7,612 nucleotides of DNA from DASPMP01 sp035626995 (GTDB taxonomy: Bacteria > Gemmatimonadota > Gemmatimonadetes > Gemmatimonadales > Gemmatimonadaceae), in contig DASPMP010000344.1 of NCBI GenBank assembly GCA_035626995.1, forward strand, positions 1 through 7,612. The letters run 5' to 3'. The translations under genes and the position numbers were made by a program. Shown piece by piece: positions 1 through 7,612 of this stretch. Under the pieces are notes generated by a model, which saw only the letters and a list, made by a program, of their open reading frames with translations, had not been told where the DNA came from and did not search any database. Each line of letters opens with the position of its first letter. Position 1 is the first letter of the stretch.

Positions 1-298
1 CCATCTCCTGCCGCGGTTCGCGGGGCATCCGCTCAAGGCGAGCGACGCCGCCGATCGGGAGCAGTGTGATGTCGCGCGTTTTTATGCCGTAGCGTCGTGC
101 CGCAAACGCATGACCGAACTCGTGCAGCACGACGGTGAGGAACACCGCGACGACAAACGCCACCCCCGCGGCGGCTGCGCTTACGCTGCGCGACCGCTGG
201 TATTCGCCGACGGCCACCCAGGCGAGCAACAGCAGAAATGTCGCGTGCAGATACAGCGCGATTCCCGAGACGGAACCGACGCGCCAGGACCATTTCAT
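1..298 (-). CDS. Site-2 protease family (M50) intramembrane zinc metallopeptidase, N-terminal part only
   Basis: This is the first 99 codons of an intramembrane zinc protease; the rest lies beyond the left edge. Reading the minus strand from the ATG at 298 gives MKWSWRVGSVSGIALYLHAT, a membrane segment (about residues 15-31), a second hydrophobic segment (about 41-57), then HEFGHAFAARRYGI with the HExxH zinc-binding and catalytic motif (H59, E60, H63). The following LLPIGGVARLERMP stretch is typical of the bacterial S2P branch, which often carries CBS domains further on. Site-2 proteases cut transmembrane segments of regulatory or membrane proteins; the substrate here is unknown. A run of six G (308-313, minus sense) sits 9 nt before the ATG as a possible ribosome site. 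The overlapping frame from 317 does not encode the HExxH motif and is spurious. The family call is firm from the motif; the substrate cannot be inferred. Confidence 0.9.
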   Translation of the reverse strand, partial: MKWSWRVGSVSGIALYLHATFLLLLAWVAVGEYQRSRSVSAAAAGVAFVVAVFLTVVLHEFGHAFAARRYGIKTRDITLLPIGGVARLERMPREPRQEM

Positions 299-331
299 CC
301 GGTTGAGCCCCCCGCAACGTCCGATCTGTCT

Positions 332-340
332 TAGAATCTA
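332..340. promoter_or_regulatory. Symmetric -10-like element between divergent genes (candidate bidirectional, leaderless on +)
   Basis: TAGAATCTA is a 4-bp dyad around one central base, so both strands read as a -10 hexamer: TAGAAT on plus and TAGATT on minus. On plus, the hexamer ends 7 nt before the ATG at 345, which would place transcription start at or next to the start codon. No Shine-Dalgarno sequence precedes that ATG, so the TSUP mRNA looks leaderless. On minus, transcription would start near 328 and give a leader of about 30 nt containing a G-rich ribosome site for the M50 gene. No convincing -35 box is visible on either side. The function is inferred from position only. Confidence 0.4.
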
Positions 341-344
341 GCCC

Positions 345-704
345 ATGCCATCACTCCTCTTTATTGCGATCGGCCTCGGGGCCGGCGTGCTCGCCGGCAT
401 GTTCGGCATCGGCGGTGGGATCGTGATCGTGCCCGCGCTGATCCTGCTTGCGAAGTTTCCGGCGCAAACAGCGACCGGCACCTCGCTCGCGATCTTCCTG
501 CTGCCCATCGGCGCGCTTGGCGCCTACACCTACTACAAGGCCGGCCACGTTCGGGCAGTGCCGGCCTTGCTGCTCGCACTCGGCGTATTTCTCGGGTCGC
601 CAGTGGGAGCACGGATCGCGCAATCGATGTCTGCGCTCGCGCTCAAGCGAACCTTCGCCGTGTTCCTCATTGCCGTGGCCGCGCGGATGTGGTTCGGGAA
701 ATAA
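345..704 (+). CDS. Half-size TSUP (TauE/SafE-type) membrane transporter protein
   Basis: This is a 119-residue, highly hydrophobic protein with about four membrane segments (roughly residues 3-20, 24-38, 46-62 and 70-85, plus a last hydrophobic stretch at 103-115). The motif GMFGIGGGIVIVP (18-30), followed by ATGTSLAIFLLP (43-54) and LGSPVGARIA...LKRTF (83-104), is the repeat signature of the TSUP family, whose members export or import sulfite, sulfoacetate and related organic anions. Full-length members have two such repeats in about 250 residues; this one has one. It ends in a clean stop and lacks any second-repeat remnant before the next gene, so it appears to be a natural single-repeat form that would need to dimerise (inference). 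The start has no Shine-Dalgarno sequence and lies directly after a -10-like element, suggesting a leaderless mRNA. The substrate is unknown. The M14 gene follows 72 bp downstream on the same strand. Confidence 0.85.
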   Translation: MPSLLFIAIGLGAGVLAGMFGIGGGIVIVPALILLAKFPAQTATGTSLAIFLLPIGALGAYTYYKAGHVRAVPALLLALGVFLGSPVGARIAQSMSALALKRTFAVFLIAVAARMWFGK

Positions 705-776
705 CGCGACCTAACGAAAGTCCGGTCCAGGCCGTATCTCTACGTCTCTCCACCCGACTTTTTTAGAGGAGGCAGG

Positions 777-3743
<2,967 letters not shown>

Positions 3744-3762
3744 GTAGCGCCTCGAATGAACG

Positions 3763-3798
3763 AAACGGCCCGCGCATTCGCGCGGGCCGTTTTGTTTT
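3763..3798 (+). terminator. Rho-independent terminator after the M14 gene
   Basis: A perfect stem pairs 3763-3775 with 3780-3792 (13 bp, core CGGCCCGCGC) around the 4-nt loop ATTC. It is followed by a T-rich tail, TTTTGTTTT, at 3790-3798. It begins 19 nt after the M14 stop codon. The minus strand has only a weak T-tract after the same stem, so termination of the converging sigma factor transcript here is possible but less certain. Confidence 0.9.
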
Positions 3799-3802
3799 CA
3801 GA

Positions 3803-3837
3803 GCCGAACGCCGAGAGCCGAGAGCCGAGAGCCGGGC
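3803..3837. repeat. Heptamer tandem repeat, unit GCCGAGA
   Basis: Three perfect GCCGAGA units (3810-3830) are flanked by a degenerate copy on each side (GCCGAAC at 3803-3809, GCCGGGC at 3831-3837). The array ends one base before the stop codon of the sigma factor gene, so it is wholly intergenic and lies in the 3' untranslated region of that transcript. It resembles the short heptamer arrays known from cyanobacterial intergenic DNA. Its function is unknown. Confidence 0.8.
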
Positions 3838-3838
3838 G

Positions 3839-5107
3839 CTAATTCGCCTGGCCCGCTGCTTTCGATAGCAGGAACTCTCGCTCCCGGGCATTCTGGGTGA
3901 GGTCGGCAGCGCGAAGGAACTCGGCACGTGCCTCTTCATTCCTGCCAAGCTTTGCGAGAAAGTCGCCGCGAACGGCGGGGAGCAGATGATACCGCGCCAT
4001 GCTCTTCTCTGATCGCAGCGGATCCGCGACCGCCAGACCTGCTTCCGGTCCCTCCGCCATGCCGACGGCTACGGCGCGGTTGAGTTCAACGACGGGTGTC
4101 GGCATGACATCCGCCAGAGAGCGGTACAGCTCGGCGATCCGCGACCAATCGGTTTCCCCTGGCGCACGCGCGCGAGCATGGCAGGCAGCGATCTCCGCCT
4201 GCAGCAGGTATGCACCAGGGCGTTGTCCGATCGCGCGCGCCCGGTCGATGGCGGCGAGGCCGCGCCGGATCAGCATCTGGTCCCAGCGACCCCGATCCTG
4301 GTCCATGAGCAGTACCGGCTTGCCGGCCGGGTCCACCCGGGCGCGCAGACGTGATGCCTGGATTTCCATGAGCGCAACGAGGCCATGGACTTCAGGCTCG
4401 CCCGGCTGAAGCTCCGCGAGCACCCGCCCAAGCCGCATCGCATCCTCGCACAAGGCTGGACGCACCCAGTCTTCTCCAGACGTGGCCGAATAGCCTTCGT
4501 TGAATACGAGGTAAATGACCTCCAGCACGGACGACAGCCGCGACGCGAGCTCCTCACCGCGGGGAACCTCGAACGGCACTTTCGCATCGGCGAGGGATTT
4601 CTTGGCGCGCACGATTCGCTGCGCAATCGTCGGCTCGGACGAGAGGAAAGCGCGCGCAATCTCGGAGGTCGTGAGCCCGCCGAGGAGGCGAAGGGTGAGC
4701 GCGACGCGCGCATCGGTGGTCAGCACCGGATGACAGGTCATGAAGATGAGCCGCAGGACGTCGTCGCCCACGTGATCATCAATGGCCGCGTCGAGATCGC
4801 TGACCGCTGCGTCCTGCCATTCTTCCAGCTCGCGTCCGATCATCTCGTGCTTGCGTTCGAGCATGCGTGTCCGGCGCAGATGATCGATCGCGCGATGCTT
4901 CGCCGTCCCCATGAGCCACGCGCCCGGATTGTCCGGCACGCCAGCGTCCGGCCAGCGTTCGAGCGCCGCGACGAGAGCGTCCTGCGCGAGATCCTCGGCG
5001 AGGCCGACATCACCGACGATGCGCGTCAGTCCGGCGATCAGTTTCGCCGACTCCATTCTCCAGACCGCGTCGATGGTGTGCTGAACGTTGGCCGTCACGG
5101 CCTCCAA
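3839..5107 (-). CDS. ECF42-type RNA polymerase sigma factor with long C-terminal extension (DUF6596/TPR-like)
   Basis: This ECF sigma factor directs RNA polymerase to a small regulon. Region sigma-2 is at about residues 18-85 (AEDLAQDALVAALERWP, then NPGAWLMGTAKHRAIDHLRR for -10 recognition). Region sigma-4 is at about 115-172 (LTLRLLGGLTTSEIARAFLS...TIAQRIVRAKK, the -35 helix-turn-helix). An extension of about 240 residues follows: EVIYLVFNEGYSAT (196-209), then helical, TPR-like segments (about 295-415) including PTPVVELNRAVAVG (336-349). This architecture, and the DGPF/YciI gene 53 bp upstream, define the ECF42 group, where the extension rather than an anti-sigma factor is thought to control activity. 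No anti-sigma gene is adjacent. The start is uncertain. The longest reading uses TTG at 5107 without a ribosome site; GTG at 5098 has GGAGG only 2 nt before it; the sigma-2 fold needs little before the ATG at 5056. It is probably co-transcribed with the DGPF gene from the candidate promoter at 5646-5671. Confidence 0.92.
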   Translation of the reverse strand: MEAVTANVQHTIDAVWRMESAKLIAGLTRIVGDVGLAEDLAQDALVAALERWPDAGVPDNPGAWLMGTAKHRAIDHLRRTRMLERKHEMIGRELEEWQDAAVSDLDAAIDDHVGDDVLRLIFMTCHPVLTTDARVALTLRLLGGLTTSEIARAFLSSEPTIAQRIVRAKKSLADAKVPFEVPRGEELASRLSSVLEVIYLVFNEGYSATSGEDWVRPALCEDAMRLGRVLAELQPGEPEVHGLVALMEIQASRLRARVDPAGKPVLLMDQDRGRWDQMLIRRGLAAIDRARAIGQRPGAYLLQAEIAACHARARAPGETDWSRIAELYRSLADVMPTPVVELNRAVAVGMAEGPEAGLAVADPLRSEKSMARYHLLPAVRGDFLAKLGRNEEARAEFLRAADLTQNAREREFLLSKAAGQAN

Positions 5108-5116
5108 TCACACCAA

Positions 5117-5148
5117 CCGGCCGAGGCGATGCAAGCGCCACCGGCCGG
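5117..5148 (-). other. GC-rich hairpin between the DGPF gene and the sigma factor start
   Basis: The arms CCGGCC (5117-5122) and GGCCGG (5143-5148) pair, with an inner 4-bp GGCG/CGCC stem (5125-5128 with 5136-5139) around a 7-nt loop. No T-tract follows, so it is not an intrinsic terminator. It occupies most of the 53-bp spacer just before the sigma factor start, where no clear ribosome site is seen, so it could affect translation or stability of the downstream message. In DNA this rich in GC, such stems also arise by chance. Confidence 0.35.
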
Positions 5149-5160
5149 GCCGCTCGACGA

Positions 5161-5595
5161 TCAGCGCCTGGCGTTGGCAGCTGCCATGGTGGCGATGCGC
5201 TCTTCCTGCTCGCGCAGTTCCGGCGTGAATTCCGCGCCGAAATCGTCCGCTTCAAACACCTGGCGAATCTCGACTTCGCTCTCAGTGCCTGGCATCGGGT
5301 TCGGGATCTTCTTCACCCACTCGATCGCCTCTTCCTTCGACTTCACCTGGATGAGCCAGAACCCCGCGACGAGTTCCTTCGCCTCGGCGAACGGACCATC
5401 GATGACCGTACGCTTCGATCCGGAAAAGCGCACGCGCGCCCCCTTCGAGCTCGGGTGCAGCCCTTCCCCGGCCAGCATGACACCAGCCTTCACCAGCTCC
5501 TCGTTGTACTTCCCCATTTCGGACAGCAGTCGCTGATCCGGCATGACGCCCGCTTCCGAATTCTCGTCGGCCTTGATGATCACCATGAATCGCAT
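5161..5595 (-). CDS. YciI-related DGPF-domain protein, partner of the ECF42 sigma factor
   Basis: This is a 144-residue soluble protein of the YciI/DGPF family (alpha-beta, ferredoxin-like fold). The N-terminal beta strand MRFMVIIKAD is typical. The hallmark is VIDGPFAEAKELVAGFWLIQ (64-83), containing DGPF at 66-69, followed by SKEEAIEWVKKIPNP (86-100) and the EVEIRQVFEADDF closing strand (107-119). The tail (120-144) is charged and helical. The biochemical role of DGPF proteins is not established; their genes are the usual neighbours and targets of ECF42 sigma factors. The ATG at 5595 is well supported: GGGAGGA (5603-5609, minus sense) lies 7-8 nt upstream. The sigma factor gene follows 53 bp downstream on the same strand. 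A candidate ECF42-type promoter lies about 50 bp upstream. The family is firm; the function is unknown. Confidence 0.92.
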   Translation of the reverse strand: MRFMVIIKADENSEAGVMPDQRLLSEMGKYNEELVKAGVMLAGEGLHPSSKGARVRFSGSKRTVIDGPFAEAKELVAGFWLIQVKSKEEAIEWVKKIPNPMPGTESEVEIRQVFEADDFGAEFTPELREQEERIATMAAANARR

Positions 5596-5645
5596 TGTCC
5601 TGTCCTCCCACGTGATAGTTGTCGTTTGTCTCTCCTACCACTACG

Positions 5646-5671
5646 TCGAACGAGGACCCGTCATTTCGACA
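5646..5671 (-). promoter_or_regulatory. Candidate ECF42-dependent promoter of the DGPF-sigma factor operon
   Basis: On the minus strand TGTCGA (5671-5666) is followed after 17 nt by CGAC (5648-5645). As I recall, TGTCGA at -35 and CGA/TC at -10 is the motif described for Streptomyces ECF42 target promoters, which lie upstream of DGPF genes. Transcription would start near 5638, giving a leader of about 43 nt that carries the GGGAGGA ribosome site of the DGPF gene. The -35 element is formed by the last codons and stop region of the upstream exonuclease gene (TTG TCG AAA TGA). The hexamer alone occurs elsewhere by chance; its position and spacing make the case. Confidence 0.6.
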
Positions 5672-6494
5672 ATGCCTTGGCCGCGCGATCAAGCAATCGG
5701 GAATCGGCCATGCGACTGGTCCAGTCAGCGAACGCAGGCCCGGGCCCGCGCCACCGAAGCTCCTCCACCGAACCGAAGAGCGGCGCATCGGTCCGCAACG
5801 TGGCGAGCTGTTTGAAGAGCAGCGCCATCTCGCGACGGTCGGGACGCAGGACGTGTTCCGGAAACTGTTCCAGCGGGCCGTACTGGTTGATGAGCCGGGC
5901 TGCCGTTGTGGGGCCGATGCCCCCGATGCCTGGATATCCATCCGCGGTATCGCCGACGAGGGCGAGGTAATCGGGAATGTGCTGCGGATCGACACCGAAC
6001 TTCGCGCGTACGCCGGCAGCATCCCGAATATTCTTGCTTTTGCGATCGACCTGGACCACGCGATCGCCCCGAACGCATTGACCAAGGTCCTTATCCGGTG
6101 TCCAGATGCACACCTTGTCCACGTCGGGATCGAGCGACGCGAGATGCGCCGCAGACGCAAGCGCGTCATCCGCTTCCAGCTCGACCATGGGCCACACCAC
6201 TACCCCCATGGCGACAAGCGCATCCTCGAGGGGATGAAACTGCGACCACAGCGCGTGTTCGATTCCGGCACCCGTTTTGTACCCGGGCCAAAGGTCATTG
6301 CGGAACGACTCAATCACATGGTCCGTTGCGACGCCGACATGCGTCGCGCCGGTTTCGACCATCTGCAACACGGTGCGCAACACGCCGAGGACCGCGCCAT
6401 AGGGAGCATCATTGCCCTTGTTGAAGCGCCGCAGTCCATAGAAATGCCGGAACAGTTCGTATGTCCCGTCGAGCAGATGGACAACCAACGTCAA
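5661..6494 (-). CDS. Stand-alone 5'-3' exonuclease (DNA polymerase I N-terminal nuclease family)
   Basis: This is a 277-residue structure-specific nuclease like the 5' nuclease domain of DNA polymerase I, without a polymerase domain. All the acidic metal ligands of the family appear conserved: D9 (LLDGTYELFRHF), D58 (VATDHVIESFRNDLWPGYK), E107/D109/D110 (ELEADDALA), D134/D136 (TPDKDLGQ) and D182/D185 (VGDTADGYPGIGGIG, the H3TH DNA-binding turn). Spacing closely follows the Taq enzyme as I remember it. Members remove 5' flaps or RNA primers in repair and replication; the specific role of this stand-alone copy is unknown. I place the start at TTG 6494 because the family begins at the VVHLLDG strand. 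That TTG overlaps the permease stop (TTGA), which suggests translational coupling. An upstream ATG at 6554 would add 20 Arg-rich residues inside the permease gene and is unlikely; TTG at 6488 is another possibility. Confidence 0.88.
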   Translation of the reverse strand: MTLVVHLLDGTYELFRHFYGLRRFNKGNDAPYGAVLGVLRTVLQMVETGATHVGVATDHVIESFRNDLWPGYKTGAGIEHALWSQFHPLEDALVAMGVVVWPMVELEADDALASAAHLASLDPDVDKVCIWTPDKDLGQCVRGDRVVQVDRKSKNIRDAAGVRAKFGVDPQHIPDYLALVGDTADGYPGIGGIGPTTAARLINQYGPLEQFPEHVLRPDRREMALLFKQLATLRTDAPLFGSVEELRWRGPGPAFADWTSRMADSRLLDRAAKALSK

Positions 6495-7612
6495 TCTGCT
6501 CGTAGCGCGATGGCAGGGTCGACGCGCGCCGCGCGCGCTGCGGGAATCCAGCATGCCGCCAGTCCTGCCACGCCCAGCACCCCTGCAACCAGCGTTAGGG
6601 TGGCGGGATCGTGCGGCTGCACTCCGAACAGCAGCCCCTGCATCATCCGCGAGGCGAGCACCGCCCCGACAATTCCGAGTGTGAGTCCGATGCCGAGGAG
6701 TGCTCCCCCTTCGCCGAGCACCATGCGGCGGACCCGCGCCGCGTCCGCACCCAGGCTCATCCGAACTCCAATTTCGGCAGTGCGTGAACTGACCGAGAAT
6801 GCAAGCACCCCGGCGATGCCGACGACGGCGATGACCATGGCGAGGCCGCCGAAGGCCGCGATCAAGAGCGCATTCAGCCGGCGCGGCGCCACGGTGGCAT
6901 CGCGTACGGCATCCAGCGTCGCGACATTCTCGATGAGCTGGCGCGGATACAACCCACGAATGGTTCGACGCACTGCCGGCTCCATGGCGGCAGGTTCACC
7001 CTTCGTCCGGACAAGAAGCGCCCCGGCGAAAATCTCCTCCTGCGCCATGGGCTGGAACATGGTGGGTGTCGGCTCGGAGTCGAGGCCGGCATCCCGCGTA
7101 TCACCGACCACACCAACAACGGTGCGCCAGTCGCCCGTCACTGGAATGAACTTCAGCACCTCACCGGTCCATGCGACCCTGCGGCCCAGTGGATCGATCC
7201 CGGGAAAGAGCCGCTCGGCGAGCGACTTGTTCAGGATCACCACGCGCGCGTTCTCCCGGCGATCGGTTGTCGCGAAGGCGCGCCCGCTCACGAGAGGGAT
7301 GCCTGCCGTGGCGAAGTAGCCGGGATCGGCAGTCTTGTAGACGGCGCGCGGCGTCACCTCGCCGGCCTCGACCACGCGTCCCTCTGCCTTCACTTCAAGC
7401 ACGAACGGGGTGTTCCGCAGCGGAACGTTCGAACCGACAGCGGCGCCCTCGACGCCTGGCAGAACCGCGACCGCATCGCGCATACGCTCGTACATCGCGA
7501 GCTTTTCAGGTGCCGTGATGGTCTCGGTCTCGATGGGAACTTCCATGGTCAGCACACGCTCTGTCCGGACGCCGGTTTCAACCGACTGCAACTTCGTCAA
7601 CGTGCGTACGAG
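6491..7612 (-). CDS. MacB/FtsX-type ABC transporter permease of the ADOP family, C-terminal part
   Basis: This is the last 373 residues of an inner-membrane permease; the 5' part lies beyond the right edge. The frame is open to the edge, starting LVRT then LTKLQSVETGVRTERVLTM, the linker after the middle membrane segments in ADOP proteins, so an apparent start at 7600 is an internal TTG codon. A periplasmic MacB-type core domain follows (about 40-235 of this fragment), with YFATAGIPLVSGRAF and DPLGRRVAW. The FtsX-type membrane part has three segments (about 247-275, 302-320 and 338-358), the EIGVRMSLGAD motif, and the closing ARVDPAIALRAD. Full ADOP permeases are about 800 residues with two such halves and are often found without a neighbouring ATPase gene. 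They belong to the export/mechanotransmission class; the cargo is unknown. The stop overlaps the start of the exonuclease gene. Confidence 0.9.
   Translation of the reverse strand, partial: LVRTLTKLQSVETGVRTERVLTMEVPIETETITAPEKLAMYERMRDAVAVLPGVEGAAVGSNVPLRNTPFVLEVKAEGRVVEAGEVTPRAVYKTADPGYFATAGIPLVSGRAFATTDRRENARVVILNKSLAERLFPGIDPLGRRVAWTGEVLKFIPVTGDWRTVVGVVGDTRDAGLDSEPTPTMFQPMAQEEIFAGALLVRTKGEPAAMEPAVRRTIRGLYPRQLIENVATLDAVRDATVAPRRLNALLIAAFGGLAMVIAVVGIAGVLAFSVSSRTAEIGVRMSLGADAARVRRMVLGEGGALLGIGLTLGIVGAVLASRMMQGLLFGVQPHDPATLTLVAGVLGVAGLAACWIPAARAARVDPAIALRAD

Noticed and set aside
33..317. Minus-strand 94-codon frame at the left edge
   Set aside because: It overlaps the M50 gene in another frame; only the frame from 298 gives the HEFGH motif and membrane segments.
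3803..3837. Heptamer array as a CRISPR
   Set aside because: The unit is 7 bp with no spacers between copies, and no cas genes are present.
4385..5536. Plus-strand open frame of 383 codons over the sigma factor and DGPF genes
   Set aside because: It is antisense to two well-supported genes and their spacer, with no ribosome site and no recognisable domain.
6495..6554. N-terminal extension of the exonuclease to the ATG at 6554
   Set aside because: It would add 20 Arg-rich residues lying inside the permease C-terminal codons, absent from what the nuclease family normally has before its first beta strand.
5619..7319. Plus-strand open frame of 566 codons across three minus-strand genes
   Set aside because: It runs antisense to the exonuclease and permease genes, both with clear family motifs. 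Its translation has low-complexity Ser/Ala/Arg composition and no motif.

Overview
The window is GC-rich chromosomal DNA from an uncultured-type soil or aquatic bacterium. It most resembles Gemmatimonadota or Acidobacteriota. That placement is an inference from gene content: an ADOP-type (MacB/FtsX-like) permease, a very large secreted M14 peptidase with a glycine-rich insert, an ECF42-type sigma factor and a half-size TSUP transporter. No rRNA, tRNA or marker gene is present to confirm it.

Layout. At the left edge, on the minus strand, is the first 99 codons of a membrane-embedded site-2 (M50) protease with an intact HEFGH zinc motif. It is separated by 46 bp from a divergent, plus-strand, half-size TauE/SafE-type (TSUP) membrane protein. 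Next on the plus strand is a 988-residue exported M14 zinc carboxypeptidase-like protein, ending at a strong intrinsic terminator. A short heptamer tandem repeat follows.

The right half runs entirely on the minus strand. In transcription order it holds the 3' part of an ADOP/MacB-type ABC permease cut by the window edge, then a stand-alone 5'-3' exonuclease whose TTG start overlaps the permease stop, then a YciI/DGPF-domain protein, then an ECF sigma factor with a long C-terminal helical extension. The plus-strand and minus-strand blocks converge at 3744-3838.

How the genes work together. The DGPF protein and the sigma factor form the conserved ECF42 module. A match to the promoter motif I recall for ECF42 factors (TGTCGA, 17 nt, CGAC) lies about 50 bp upstream of the DGPF gene and overlaps the last codons of the exonuclease gene. 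This suggests the module is self-activated and separate from the permease-exonuclease pair. The M14 peptidase probably acts in the envelope or outside the cell on peptides. I see no phage, IS, CRISPR or defence island, and no gap above 300 bp lacks a gene. Nothing here is clearly a new system; the most testable points are the ECF42 promoter and the apparently leaderless, possibly bidirectional promoter at 332-340.
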